Part shown: positions 28,242 through 37,886 of the stretch, in pieces
How the letters are laid out: each line of letters starts with the position of its first letter
How positions within the stretch are numbered: the first letter of the stretch is position 1
Assembly: GCA_028284705.1 (NCBI GenBank)
Contig: JANQRE010000004.1
Span: 62,001 to 126,000, forward strand
Source of the DNA: Paracoccaceae bacterium
Lineage (GTDB): Bacteria > Pseudomonadota > Alphaproteobacteria > Rhodobacterales > Rhodobacteraceae
Direction of reading: 5' to 3'
Length of the DNA: 64,000 nt
The notes under the pieces: generated by a model
The model's input: only the letters and a program-made list of their open reading frames with translations
Told to the model about the DNA's origin: nothing
The model's database searches: none
Translations under genes and position numbers: made by a program

Positions 28242-29855
28242 CTACTGACAGCGTTTCACGAATAGTGTGCAGATCTTGCAGGCTCTGGTGTTGCGCCAGG
28301 ACAGGCCACTGTTTCCAACCCGACATTCGGACGTCGCGCATTGCCGATTGGACGCGCAGAACTGCTTGTATTTCGCATCGGGTTTCTTGACGGTCGTGGT
28401 CGTTTGCTTTGGCGGCGCGCTCGGTTTCTTCGCGGTCGCTGCTGGCTTGGTTGTCGTCTTGGGCTTTGCTGCCGTTTTCGGCCGGGTCGGGGTTGTCTTC
28501 TTGGGCTGAACACGGGCGGCCTGCTTTGCCTGCCAACTCTTCAATTCCGTTTCCGAAACCCGCTCTCGCAGAACTTCTAAAACCACCACTGTGGCCAGCC
28601 CTGCGACGGCCATGTTTTCGGATGTCTCGAAGGCGCGAATGGCAGCTTCGGTGCGGCTGCCCGCGATGCCATCCGCGCGCCCGAGCTCGTGACCCAAAAC
28701 CGACAACCGTTGCTGAAGTTCGACCAGTTCCGCACGGGTCAGAGCGCGGGTCTCCTCGGCCTTCTGGACCTGCACACTGGGAACCCTCTCGGGTTCAACA
28801 GATGCAATCGCTTCCCCGCGCGGCACGGCATCCTCGGCCTCTCGCAGCCGCGCCCGGGCGGTCTCGGCAAAGAACCCATCAGGATAAAGCTCGAGATAGG
28901 CTTTCAAATCCGCGACCTCAGAGGTTTCCGAGATCGACTTCCAGAACAGGATTTCCGATGCACTTGCCTGAGGGACATCAACCAAAGCGCCATCGGTCGA
29001 GACGATCTCTGGTGGGCCAGAGGGCGGATTGCGTGTGTCATTCAGGAAGATCTGATCCGCCGAGAGCGAGCCATAGACAAACGGCTCCTGCTTGCCGCCG
29101 GTCGTCTTGAGCACATCATCGCGCACACGGCGCATCATCAGGCCGACCTCCAGGCCGGGTTCCCTGAGAGACGCAATCAACGCATTGGCATAGGGGCTGT
29201 TCCGACCGGTCCCGTCGAAGGCGACCGTCCCTTCCTTCGCGGCATAGGCCACCAGCGTGTTGCGTGTCGGCTCGACCGCGCGCAATCCCTGCCCAATCGA
29301 GCGGCTCGCATTGCCGCGCTTCATCGAGGTTGCAAAGGGATTGTCCCGGCAGGCATCCACGATGATCATGCTGAGGCGGGCGGCACCGCTCGCCGCGAAG
29401 ATCATGGTTTCCAGCTTCACCGCTTCGAAATTGATATCTGTGTCACGTTCCAGCACGGCATCGACGGGAAGAAGATAGTTCTGACGATCAATCTCGATCC
29501 CATGTCCCGCGAAATAGATGAGCGCAATCTCGGCCCCATCAGCACTTCGGCGAAAGCTCCGCAATGTATCGAGCATGACGCTTTGGGACAGGTCGGTCTG
29601 AAGCAGAACCCCGAACCCGACATCCGATAGGGCCGCGGCCACATCTGCGGCGTCGTTTTTGGGATTGTTCAGACCCGGCGCATTTTCATATGCGCCATTT
29701 CCGATCACCAACGCCACGCGCTTCTGTGCCGCTTCCTGCGCGTGCAGTGGAGTCATCATCAATGCAGCCAGAAAAACAGCGAGCAAAGCGCACAAAATCA
29801 GGGTTCTGTTGATGAACCCAATAGGCCGTTCCAAAGAGCGCGTGCGACCGGTCAT
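28242..29855 (-). CDS. Exported caspase-like (peptidase C14) protein with peptidoglycan-binding domain
   Basis: A 537-residue protein. Signal or anchor at residues 17-38; caspase-like domain about 45-275 with catalytic His118 (YFAGHG) and Cys169 (IIVDACRDNPF). A PG_binding_1-type domain follows at 375-430 (ELVELQQRLSVLGHELGRADGIAGSRTEAAIRAFE), then a Lys/Pro/Thr linker (450-492) and a tail with six cysteines (500-536). It is probably periplasmic and cell-wall linked. Start ATG 29855 was chosen because the upstream extension is not protein-like. It converges with creD. Substrate unknown. Confidence 0.88.
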   Translation of the reverse strand: MTGRTRSLERPIGFINRTLILCALLAVFLAALMMTPLHAQEAAQKRVALVIGNGAYENAPGLNNPKNDAADVAAALSDVGFGVLLQTDLSQSVMLDTLRSFRRSADGAEIALIYFAGHGIEIDRQNYLLPVDAVLERDTDINFEAVKLETMIFAASGAARLSMIIVDACRDNPFATSMKRGNASRSIGQGLRAVEPTRNTLVAYAAKEGTVAFDGTGRNSPYANALIASLREPGLEVGLMMRRVRDDVLKTTGGKQEPFVYGSLSADQIFLNDTRNPPSGPPEIVSTDGALVDVPQASASEILFWKSISETSEVADLKAYLELYPDGFFAETARARLREAEDAVPRGEAIASVEPERVPSVQVQKAEETRALTRAELVELQQRLSVLGHELGRADGIAGSRTEAAIRAFETSENMAVAGLATVVVLEVLRERVSETELKSWQAKQAARVQPKKTTPTRPKTAAKPKTTTKPAATAKKPSAPPKQTTTTVKKPDAKYKQFCASNRQCATSECRVGNSGLSWRNTRACKICTLFVKRCQ

Positions 29856-30008
29856 CTTCGAACGGTAACATGGCGCGCACGATTCCAACAACTGCAGGCC
29901 CGAGCCTCGGTCTGACGTCGGCAAAGACAGGCGCGCCTGCGTCCCAACCCTGCCAACTGTGTTGCTTTGCGCTTTTGTGCTACGATCAGCCCAAATCGGG
30001 AGTCCGCT

Positions 30009-31142
30009 ATGCCCAGCACAACCGTCCTCATCGGCACCACCAAAGGCGCTTTTCTGCTCAAACCCAACGGCAAGGATTGGTCGGTTTCCGGCCCCCATTG
30101 CGACGGCTGGGGCATCAACCATGTCATCGGCGATCCCGAAACCGGAACACTTTGGGCCGGGGGCGGCGGCGACTGGCCGGGCGCGGGTGTCTGGCGCTCA
30201 GAGGATGGCGAGAGTTGGGAGCTTTCCAAACTGTCCAAGGGGCAGATCGATGAGTGGGCGGCCTCCGATCCCGACACAGCCGCGTTTTTCGACTGGAAGC
30301 CGGTGGATGCGCCCTTTGAGGACATGAAATCCGTCTGGTCTCTGCACCACGCCCATGGGGTTCTCCATGCGGGCACCAACCCCGGCAATCTGATCACCAG
30401 CAAAGATGGCGGTCAGTCGTGGGAAAAGAACGCCGCACTCGAAAACCACCCCTCCCGCGAGACATGGAACCCTGGCGCGGCGGGGCTGGTGCTGCACACG
30501 CTGGTCTCCGATCCGGATGACCCGAACAAATTCTGGCTCGCGATTTCTGCGGCGGGGGTCTTTGCCACCGAGGATGGCGGGAAAAGCTGGGAACGGCGCA
30601 ATCGCCTTTCCAATGACAGCCCTTGCGGCGAGCATCATCACCCCGCCGCGCCCCGCGACGGCGATACGGGCCACTGCGTGCACAATATGCAGCGGGGCCC
30701 GGGGGACTTGCTTTATCAGCAGAACCACCACGGCACCTATCGTAGCCCTGATGGCGGGCGCACCTGGACCGATATCACCGAAGGTCTGCCCTCGACTTTC
30801 GGCTTCCCCATCGCGCTCCATCCCGACAACAGCCAAATGATCTGGGTTCTGCCCTTGAACGGTGATGCCGCAGGGCGCTACCCGCCCGATGCCTCCGCTG
30901 CGGTGTGGAAGTCCTCCGACGGCGGTGAAACATGGGAGGCCAAGCGCGACGGGCTGCCACAAGGCAGTTGCTTCTTCACCGTGCTCCGGCAGGCCATGGC
31001 CACCGATGATGATGCCGCGATCTATTTCGGCACCAATACCGGGTCGATCTTCGCCAGCTTTGACGAGGGCGAAAGCTGGTCGGAAATCGCCCGCCACCTG
31101 CCGACGGTGCTGTCCGTTGAGACCCTCACAAGGAGCGCATGA
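30009..31142 (+). CDS. BNR-repeat (sialidase-like beta-propeller) protein
   Basis: A 377-residue beta-propeller with repeated Asp-box motifs: SEDGESW, SKDGGQSWE, TEDGGKSWE, SPDGGRTWT, SSDGGETWE and SFDEGESW. There is no signal peptide, so it looks cytoplasmic, unlike true sialidases. The opening TVLIGTTKGAFLLK is the usual start for this family of exo-alpha-sialidase-like proteins. It starts at ATG 30009. Function unknown. Confidence 0.85.
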   Translation: MPSTTVLIGTTKGAFLLKPNGKDWSVSGPHCDGWGINHVIGDPETGTLWAGGGGDWPGAGVWRSEDGESWELSKLSKGQIDEWAASDPDTAAFFDWKPVDAPFEDMKSVWSLHHAHGVLHAGTNPGNLITSKDGGQSWEKNAALENHPSRETWNPGAAGLVLHTLVSDPDDPNKFWLAISAAGVFATEDGGKSWERRNRLSNDSPCGEHHHPAAPRDGDTGHCVHNMQRGPGDLLYQQNHHGTYRSPDGGRTWTDITEGLPSTFGFPIALHPDNSQMIWVLPLNGDAAGRYPPDASAAVWKSSDGGETWEAKRDGLPQGSCFFTVLRQAMATDDDAAIYFGTNTGSIFASFDEGESWSEIARHLPTVLSVETLTRSA

Positions 31143-31145
31143 CCC

Positions 31146-31493
31146 ATGGCCCGTGACCGCTTCGACCGCAACGATCCCGTTGATCGCAAAATGGCCAGCG
31201 ATCACGCCGCGCAACGCCACCGCACCGCGACCTCCGCCGGGGGATACAAGTCGGGTCCGCAGTTTTCCGATGCCAGTATCACGCCCAGCTCGACGCCAAC
31301 CGCGCCAAAACCGGAAGTCTACGACCCCGATCGCTACGCCTGGATGAGCGATGAGAAGGCGCTGGAAGAATACAAAAAAGTTCAGGTCGATTTGGAGGCT
31401 GCTAAGGACGATCCGGTGCGCGGGGTAAGATTAATCGAACGTCAGATGTATCTCATGTTCCTTCTGATGGATCGGGGCCTGACGCCGGAGTGA
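31146..31493 (+). CDS. Conserved hypothetical protein with disordered amino half
   Basis: 115 residues. The first 60 are polar and low complexity (RDRFDRNDPVDRKMASDHAAQRHRTATS, PSSTPTAPKP). The rest is a helical segment, WMSDEKALEEYKKVQVDLEAAKDDPVRGVRLIERQMYLMFLLMDRGL. It starts 3 bp after the BNR gene and is likely cotranscribed with it. No family recognised. Confidence 0.65.
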   Translation: MARDRFDRNDPVDRKMASDHAAQRHRTATSAGGYKSGPQFSDASITPSSTPTAPKPEVYDPDRYAWMSDEKALEEYKKVQVDLEAAKDDPVRGVRLIERQMYLMFLLMDRGLTPE

Positions 31494-31541
31494 CGCAACG
31501 CTGCGGCTGGTCAACGCGGCGAAATCCTGCAATTTGACACC

Positions 31542-33173
31542 ATGGAACAGGATGTCATCATCGTCGGCGGTGGGCTCGCCGGGCTTGTCGCCGCTTATGA
31601 GGCGGCTGAGCGGGGTAGACAGGTTCTGCTTCTCGACATGGAAGGCCCGCAATCCCTAGGCGGGCAGGCCTGGTGGTCGCTCGGTGGGCTTTTCATGGTT
31701 GATACGCCCGAGCAACGCCGTTTGCGCATTCGCGACTCGCTGGAGCTGGCGCGCAGCGATTGGATGGGCTCCGCGCAGTTCGACCGGCCCGAGGACGAAA
31801 ATCCCCGCAAAGTCGCCGAGGCCTATCTGCACTTCGCCGCCGGTGAGATGCGCGACTACCTCTCCGGCTTCGGCATGCGCTGGTTCCCTGTGGTGGGTTG
31901 GGCCGAACGCGGCGGGGCAGGCGCCGATGGCCATGGCAACTCCGTGCCACGCTTCCACATCACCTGGGGCACCGGCACCGGTGTCGTGAAACCTTTTGCC
32001 GCCCGCGTCACCGAGCACTCCAACATCACGTGCAAATTCCGCCACCGCGTCACCGATCTCATCGTCGAAAACGGCGCTGTCACCGGCGTGCGCGGCGAGA
32101 CCCTCGCCGAGGACACCGCCGAGCGTGGTGCCTCGACCAATCGCGATGTCACCGGCGATTTCGAGGCCCGCGCCGAGGCCGTTGTCCTGACCACAGGCGG
32201 GATCGGCGGCAATCACGATCTGGTCCGCAAGGCCTGGCCGACAGACCGCCTCGGCCCTGCGCCGCAGACCATGGTCTCGGGCGTGCCGGATTACGTCGAT
32301 GGGCAGGGACAGGAAATGGCTATCGCTGCAGGGGCAGGGGCCATCAATGGCGACCGCATGTGGCATTATTGCGAGGGGCTGCAGAACTGGAACCCGATCT
32401 GGCCCAATCACGGCATTCGCATCCTGCCGGGCCCGTCCTCGATCTGGCTCGACGGCAATGGCGACCGGATGGAGGCGCCCTGTTTGCCCGGCTTCGACAC
32501 GCTGGCGACGCTGAAGCGCATCCTGGTCGCGGGGCATGAACATTCCTGGTTCATCCTCACCCAGAAGATCATCGAAAAGGAGTTCGCGCTCTCAGGCTCC
32601 GAACAAAACCCCGATCTGACCTCCGGCCAATGGGGCGCGGTGCTGAAAGAACGCCTCGGCAAAGGCGCCACCGCGGCGGTCGAGGCCTTCAAGGAGAAGG
32701 GCGCGGATTTTGTCGTGGCCGACGATCTGCAATCGCTGGTGACCGGCATGAACGCGATCACGCCTGACGCGCCTCTGAAAGCCTCCCATATCCGCGCCCA
32801 GATCGCCGCACGGGATGCCCAGATCGACAATCCATATGCGAAAGACGCGCAAATCACCGCGATCCGCGGCGCGCGGAACTATCTCGGCGACAAACTGATC
32901 CGCACCGCCAAACCGCACCGCATTCTTGACCCGGCCAACGGTCCACTGATTGCGGTTCGCCTGAATATCCTGACCCGCAAAAGCCTCGGCGGGCTGCACA
33001 CCGATCTCGACGGTCAGGTCCTTCGGCCCGATGGATCACCTTTCACCGGTCTCTATGCCGCAGGCGAAGTGGCAGGTTTCGGCGGCGGCGGCTATCACGG
33101 CTACAACGCGCTGGAAGGCACGTTCCTGGGCGGATGCATCTTTTTAGGCCGAGGCGTGGGGCGGGTGGTTTAG
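31542..33173 (+). CDS. FAD-dependent dehydrogenase (KstD/fumarate-reductase-like)
   Basis: A 543-residue flavoprotein. The amino-terminal dinucleotide loop is VIIVGGGLAGLVAAYEAAERG. LTTGGIGGNHDLVRK and the carboxy-terminal FTGLYAAGEVAGFGGGGYHGYNALEGTFLGGCIFLGR are typical of the 3-ketosteroid-dehydrogenase/flavocytochrome-c group. No signal or heme motifs are seen. Substrate not assignable. It converges with deoD at a repeat element. Confidence 0.85.
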   Translation: MEQDVIIVGGGLAGLVAAYEAAERGRQVLLLDMEGPQSLGGQAWWSLGGLFMVDTPEQRRLRIRDSLELARSDWMGSAQFDRPEDENPRKVAEAYLHFAAGEMRDYLSGFGMRWFPVVGWAERGGAGADGHGNSVPRFHITWGTGTGVVKPFAARVTEHSNITCKFRHRVTDLIVENGAVTGVRGETLAEDTAERGASTNRDVTGDFEARAEAVVLTTGGIGGNHDLVRKAWPTDRLGPAPQTMVSGVPDYVDGQGQEMAIAAGAGAINGDRMWHYCEGLQNWNPIWPNHGIRILPGPSSIWLDGNGDRMEAPCLPGFDTLATLKRILVAGHEHSWFILTQKIIEKEFALSGSEQNPDLTSGQWGAVLKERLGKGATAAVEAFKEKGADFVVADDLQSLVTGMNAITPDAPLKASHIRAQIAARDAQIDNPYAKDAQITAIRGARNYLGDKLIRTAKPHRILDPANGPLIAVRLNILTRKSLGGLHTDLDGQVLRPDGSPFTGLYAAGEVAGFGGGGYHGYNALEGTFLGGCIFLGRGVGRVV

Positions 33174-33179
33174 TTTCGA

Positions 33180-33194
33180 ATTGGCTTTGCCAAT
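33180..33194. terminator. ATTGGC/GCCAAT hairpin
   Basis: A perfect 6-bp stem with loop TTT just past the FAD-dehydrogenase stop; it adjoins the larger hairpin element at 33203. It probably adds to termination. Confidence 0.4.
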
Positions 33195-33202
33195 CCGACC
33201 GG

Positions 33203-33260
33203 CCGGGGGATTTTGCATCCCCCGGACCCCCTGCAAAGTATTTTTGAAACATGGGAAGGG
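33203..33260. repeat. Hairpin-plus-tail element at a convergent gene end (copy 2)
   Basis: Stem CCGGGGGAT / ATCCCCCGG (33203-33211, 33217-33225), loop TTTGC, then a tail ending GAAACATGGGAAGGG as in the copy at 1283-1341. It lies between the convergent FAD dehydrogenase and deoD genes. Confidence 0.6.
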
Positions 33261-33278
33261 GTGCGAGGGGCGTATCGC

Positions 33279-33983
33279 TCAGGCGAAAGCCGCCTCCAGC
33301 GCGATCTCGACCATTTCGCCAAAACTCTTTTCGCGGTCTTCCGAGGGTAAGGCTTCCCCGGTTTGAAGATGGTCCGACACCGTGAGCGCCGCCAAGGCGC
33401 GCCGGTCATACCGTGCGGCCAGCGTATAAAGCTCCGCTGCTTCCATTTCGACGGCCAGGATACCGTGACGCGTCATCTGCTCGTTCAGATCGGGCCGTTC
33501 GTCATAGAACACATCCGACGAATAAATGCCGCCCACATGGGTTGTCACACCCTTCGCTTCCGCCGCGTGAAACGCCTTGTGCAGAAGTCCGAAATCGGCC
33601 GTGGGCGCGAAATTCAGCTCTTTGAAGATGCCTCGTGAGGGCGTCGAAAGCGTCGAGGAGGTCGAGGCCAAGATCACGTCACGCAGGCTCACCTTCTCCT
33701 GCATCGCGCCGGTGGAACCGATGCGGATCAGCGTCTGCGCATCATAGTCCTTGATCAGCTCATTCACATAGATCGACAAAGACGGCATCCCCATACCGCT
33801 CCCATGGATCGTCACCCGGTTTCCCTTCCAGGTCCCCGTGAAGCCCAGCATACCGCGAACTTCATTGACGAGTTTCACATGGTCCAGAAACGTCTCCGCC
33901 GCCCATTTCGCGCGATAGGGATCGCCGGGCAGAAGAACGGTTTCGGCAATCTCACCGGGTTTGGCACCGATATGAATGGTCAT
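33279..33983 (-). CDS. deoD: Purine-nucleoside phosphorylase, DeoD type
   Basis: A 234-residue hexameric-type purine nucleoside phosphorylase. Seen are [17 protein letters not shown] (phosphate loop), [43 protein letters not shown] and the catalytic Asp in LTVSDHL. It splits purine nucleosides to base and ribose-1-phosphate. A nucleoside-type BMP ABC transporter lies about 16 kb away. Confidence 0.95.
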   Translation of the reverse strand: MTIHIGAKPGEIAETVLLPGDPYRAKWAAETFLDHVKLVNEVRGMLGFTGTWKGNRVTIHGSGMGMPSLSIYVNELIKDYDAQTLIRIGSTGAMQEKVSLRDVILASTSSTLSTPSRGIFKELNFAPTADFGLLHKAFHAAEAKGVTTHVGGIYSSDVFYDERPDLNEQMTRHGILAVEMEAAELYTLAARYDRRALAALTVSDHLQTGEALPSEDREKSFGEMVEIALEAAFA

Positions 33984-34029
33984 GGGGCAGCTCCTGAAGT
34001 CATGTCCCCCATGCCTATCATGTAGCCGC

Positions 34030-35517
34030 TTAGTTACGCACGCCGTAAAAGGTGAGTTTGCCCTTTTGCGTCCAGGCCCCGGGTTTGGCGTTTTTCAGAT
34101 CGTAGAACTGGCCGGAATATTCGCCCTTCTCGTTGCGCGTCCACGGGTAGAAGCCGACCCATTTGTCGAGCGACCCGGTCAGCGGTTTCGTTGGCGCATA
34201 GAATTTGGCAATCGATGTCCAGCCCGACGGCACTTTTTGCACGATCTTGTGGTAGTAAAACTCTTCTTTCTTGAACATGCCGGTCTTCATCTTCACTTTC
34301 TTGCGCACGCAATGGAACTCGGCGCAGCCGATGCGCGGCTCTTTGTAGACATGAGCGAGAACCTTTTGCCGTTTCCATGGCTTTGACGCTTTGTAGCTGG
34401 GGTTGGTTGTGAAGAACCACCGGCGCAGATCGTAGGATGTCCAGTCTCTATAGGCATAAAGCGGCACCAGAAACGGGTCGTGAAAGGCATAGGTTTTCTC
34501 CCGCTCCTTGGCGTAGCTGAAAAACGCATCCCGGATCACGTCGCTGCGTGCCGTGTCCTCCACCAGGCTCCAGACCGGCTGGCAGCCTTTCGCTTCATCA
34601 CTGTCGGAAAACCCGATCAGGCGCGGATCGTCCATGATCGAGTTCAACCACGCGTCCTGACTGTCCACATTGGCGAATTTCGGGACCACGGTTCCGCCAT
34701 CGGCGTAGATGATGGTTTGTGTGTGCTCCGTGAAGGCCTCATGCTTTTTCTGATTGGCGTGGCTGGCGGAGCCCGAAACATCCCCAATGCCAAACTCGTA
34801 TGACGCCCGCATCGATACCGAAAACGCGCTGTTGCTCATGGTCGAGGTCGCTTTGCGGATTTTCGTGTAATGGATATAGCCGCCGAAAAAGCCGCTATGC
34901 AGGTAGTAGCCGCCATAGCGCGGGAAGAAATCCGATTTCAGTTTCCCGGCATCCCAGGTGTCGAGCGCCTCTCGCACATCTTCTTTCAGCAGATCGCGCA
35001 AGCCCTCTTGGGGGTCGAGCGTCAGACGGTATTTGGGAAACATCCCGTGATACGTGCAAAAGAAGGAGGAGACGGATTTGGCATCGTCAAAATTCGCAAT
35101 GCCGTCCACCTGTCCCGAGAAGCCTTTGTAGGAGCCTTCGATGGAGGCGCTGTTCTGCACGCTCTCCTGCATCTTCGCAAAGGATGAGCCGGACCAAAAA
35201 TGTTGTTTTGAGCGTCCGACACGCTCGGGCCGCACCGCGCGCAACCCCCATGTCTCCTGTCCGTAATTGCGCAGGAATTCCGCATAGGCATTCGCCAGAT
35301 CGCGATCCTCTTCGTCGTCGCTGGTGATGCGGTCGGTGATGTCAAAGAGATTGCGCCGCAGACTTTCGCCAACCCCGTAAGGCTGGTTCACAACGTCGAT
35401 GCCCTTCCCGATGTCGGTGAAGCCCGGCAGCGGCATCGGCCCCGACGCACCCGCCGTCATCAATGGCGTGGATTTGTCCTTTTTCAGAAAGGGAATGTCT
35501 GTGTCTTTGGTCAGCAC
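34030..35517 (-). CDS. MACPF (perforin-like) domain protein
   Basis: A 495-residue protein. After [28 protein letters not shown] (residues 32-59) comes a membrane-attack-complex/perforin signature: [15 protein letters not shown] at 200-214, in the form Y-G-x-x-Y-x6-G-G, flanked by transmembrane-hairpin-like strands. The carboxy part carries a basic, aromatic domain ([19 protein letters not shown]). No signal peptide is seen. The start is GTG 35517, 9 bp after GGAG. It may form pores, but the target and export route are unknown. Confidence 0.7.
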   Translation of the reverse strand: MLTKDTDIPFLKKDKSTPLMTAGASGPMPLPGFTDIGKGIDVVNQPYGVGESLRRNLFDITDRITSDDEEDRDLANAYAEFLRNYGQETWGLRAVRPERVGRSKQHFWSGSSFAKMQESVQNSASIEGSYKGFSGQVDGIANFDDAKSVSSFFCTYHGMFPKYRLTLDPQEGLRDLLKEDVREALDTWDAGKLKSDFFPRYGGYYLHSGFFGGYIHYTKIRKATSTMSNSAFSVSMRASYEFGIGDVSGSASHANQKKHEAFTEHTQTIIYADGGTVVPKFANVDSQDAWLNSIMDDPRLIGFSDSDEAKGCQPVWSLVEDTARSDVIRDAFFSYAKEREKTYAFHDPFLVPLYAYRDWTSYDLRRWFFTTNPSYKASKPWKRQKVLAHVYKEPRIGCAEFHCVRKKVKMKTGMFKKEEFYYHKIVQKVPSGWTSIAKFYAPTKPLTGSLDKWVGFYPWTRNEKGEYSGQFYDLKNAKPGAWTQKGKLTFYGVRN

Positions 35518-35600
35518 AATGGGAGCTCCTGAATTGGCGGTCGTAAAATACCGCCCAAGCTAATCGCAAGTTGCTGATTTTCCCAAGAGAAATCTGAAAA

Positions 35601-36635
35601 CTACTCTGCGGGCACAACCGCCTCCGGCCCGCGCCCATAGATCGCGTGGGCCTGGCGGAAGCTGAGAATCCGCCCCAGCCGTTCATCCCAAAGATGGAAA
35701 TGCACGCATTTCAGCGAGTCCCAGAAATTCATCCGATTGGTCTCCGCAAAAACCGGGTAATCGCGGATGACTTCCGGCAGGCGGTAGAACGGGATTTTCG
35801 CATAGAGGTGATGCACATGGTGGATGCCGATATTGGCGGTGAACCAGGCAAACCAGGCGGGCAGCTCCACATAGGACGAGCCATAAAGGGCCGCGTCATG
35901 CACTTGCCAATCGGGGGGTCGCGACCAGGCGGTGTCCTCGAATTGGTGCTGCACGTAGAAGGTCCAGACGCCGGCCAAGGCGCCCAAAAGAACAGAGGGC
36001 ACGAAGATCACGAGGATCGGTGCCCAGCCCTTCGCCACGAACATCGCCCCAAGGATCAGGGCCAGAACGACATTCAGGCTTATCGCCGACACCCAGTATT
36101 TCCGCTCATGCCACAGGCCCACCGGCAACCGGTATTGCAGGAAAAACAGCAGCGCCGGGGCGACACCGAACAAAAACAGGCCGGAGCGATAGACGCGATA
36201 GGCAAACCGCCCCCAAACCCCGCGCGCGTAGTATTCCTCCACCGTCAGCGTGCGCACATCGCCCATCTCACGCCGCTCCAGATTGCCATGGGTCTCGTGA
36301 TGCACCGCATGCATCTTGCGCCACACCGCATAAGGCGTGATCGTGAAGATTGAGCACAGCCTTCCCAGCCAGTCATTCGCCCGCTTCGAGCGAAACAGTG
36401 CCCCATGCCCCGCATCATGCTGCAAACAAAAGGTGCGCATCAGGAAGAACCCGATGACAATCGCGCAGGCTAAACTGATCCAATAGCTCACATCCAGCGC
36501 CCACCACGCCACCGCCCAAAGCGCGACCACCGGGACCAGCGTGTTGAGGATCACCCACCACGTGCGCAGCAGATCGGGCTCGCGATATTTGGCGAGGACA
36601 CGGATCCAGTCGCGGGTCTCTTGAGGATGGGACAT
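35601..36635 (-). CDS. Membrane fatty acid desaturase
   Basis: A 344-residue di-iron membrane desaturase with three His boxes: HDAGH (near 74), HAVHHETHG (near 109) and HHVHH (near 272). Four or more helices lie between them. It introduces a double bond into an acyl chain; position and substrate are not clear. The MACPF gene follows 83 bp downstream with a weak hairpin between. Confidence 0.9.
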   Translation of the reverse strand: MSHPQETRDWIRVLAKYREPDLLRTWWVILNTLVPVVALWAVAWWALDVSYWISLACAIVIGFFLMRTFCLQHDAGHGALFRSKRANDWLGRLCSIFTITPYAVWRKMHAVHHETHGNLERREMGDVRTLTVEEYYARGVWGRFAYRVYRSGLFLFGVAPALLFFLQYRLPVGLWHERKYWVSAISLNVVLALILGAMFVAKGWAPILVIFVPSVLLGALAGVWTFYVQHQFEDTAWSRPPDWQVHDAALYGSSYVELPAWFAWFTANIGIHHVHHLYAKIPFYRLPEVIRDYPVFAETNRMNFWDSLKCVHFHLWDERLGRILSFRQAHAIYGRGPEAVVPAE

Positions 36636-36690
36636 GACGGCTCGATGTCTGGTTACGGTGAAAAGCGAGAAACCTTAAGAAACGCGGGCA

Positions 36691-36720
36691 TTTATAGCCC
36701 CTCGGTCAGTCGGGCAGCAA
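36691..36720 (-). promoter_or_regulatory. Candidate promoter of the desaturase
   Basis: On the minus strand TTGCTG (36715-36720) is followed after 18 bp by TATAAA (36691-36696). It ends about 55 bp before the desaturase start. Inferred from consensus only. Confidence 0.4.
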
Positions 36721-36809
36721 GTCGGAAATCAGCAGACATTTCTGGGCTGGAACCGTTCCCACTCTGTCAGTAGGCTGGCCAGCGAAGGGAATGTTTTGAG
36801 TGCCTAAGC

Positions 36810-37790
36810 ATGAATAAATGGACGGAACTAAGCATCACCGGTGGTGTTGGGCTGGCGGCTGCGATCTTGGGCTTTGTTGGCGCGCAATTGACGACCGGAC
36901 AACAGGCCGATCTCAATGACAATCAATATGTCGAACGCATCAATACGCTGGAACATCAACGCACTGCGCAGTTGGCCGACATCGAAAGCTTGCGCGTAAG
37001 CCTGGCCAGCGCCGAAAAAACACTGTCTGAACTGCAGGCACAAGTCGGTGATCTCTCCGCAAGCGATCCGGTCGATGAGCTGACTTTCCTTGGCGAGCAG
37101 CTAGAGGACCTCAGGTCCAAAGTCGAAGAATTGTCCTCGCGTCCATTGGCTGGCGCAGAGGCTCCAGATATTGCGGAACTTGCAGCGACCTTGGTCCGCG
37201 ACCACGCGGAGGCGCTTCGCGGTCCGGCCGGGGAACCCGGAGCAGATGGTGCCCGCTCTGACACACAGGTTCCAACGGCGGAAGAAATCGCCGCTCTCGT
37301 GGTTTCGCGATATGGCGACCAACTTCGCGGTGCACCGGGGCGCGACGGCGCGGACGGCAAAAGCGTGGATATGACGAAGCTGCTCGACGGCATGAAAGAG
37401 CAGATCGCAGCAGCGGTCAGCCAGATGCAGCGATCACAAGCAGCGGTCGCTCCCACGACACCGCCTGCACCTGCCCTCACCTATGTCAAAAGCGGTGCAT
37501 GCCTGCCGATACAGGACGGAAACCCTGCCATGACCGGGATCACGTTTGAAAGCGGTGCGCTCCTCTGTGCAGGCGAGGTGCCGCGCTACACGTTAAAGTG
37601 CGCCGATATCAATCCCGCCTCTTGCATGGTCGAACTCAGCAATATCGCCGGAAAACGCGTTGCCTCCTTTAACTTGAGCAGCACCGGGTCCTTCGTGCTT
37701 CAGGACATCGGAAATTACAGTTTCTATTTCACTGGTCACACGAGCGACGAACAGCCACGGAAGATTTTCGGCGGTGTTTCGCAGCAATAG
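36810..37790 (+). CDS. Membrane-anchored coiled-coil protein with collagen-like repeats
   Basis: A 326-residue protein: membrane helix at residues 10-28, a coiled coil at about 40-110, then two copies of a module, each a helix followed by a short collagen-like stretch. The copies are AELAATLVRDHAEALRGPAGEPGADGAR (about 121-149) and AEEIAALVVSRYGDQLRGAPGRDGADGKS (about 157-185). A Cys-containing globular domain (about 225-326) ends it. It is probably an envelope protein. The start ATG 36810 has a weak ribosome-binding site. No family is recognised. Confidence 0.7.
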   Translation: MNKWTELSITGGVGLAAAILGFVGAQLTTGQQADLNDNQYVERINTLEHQRTAQLADIESLRVSLASAEKTLSELQAQVGDLSASDPVDELTFLGEQLEDLRSKVEELSSRPLAGAEAPDIAELAATLVRDHAEALRGPAGEPGADGARSDTQVPTAEEIAALVVSRYGDQLRGAPGRDGADGKSVDMTKLLDGMKEQIAAAVSQMQRSQAAVAPTTPPAPALTYVKSGACLPIQDGNPAMTGITFESGALLCAGEVPRYTLKCADINPASCMVELSNIAGKRVASFNLSSTGSFVLQDIGNYSFYFTGHTSDEQPRKIFGGVSQQ

Positions 37791-37886
37791 GATGGTATCC
37801 TGACATCACACCGCTGAGATGCGCCAGCATTTGGCGATTTGCAGATCAGAACAGCACCACCGCCGTCAGAAAGGGGAGGCGATCCA

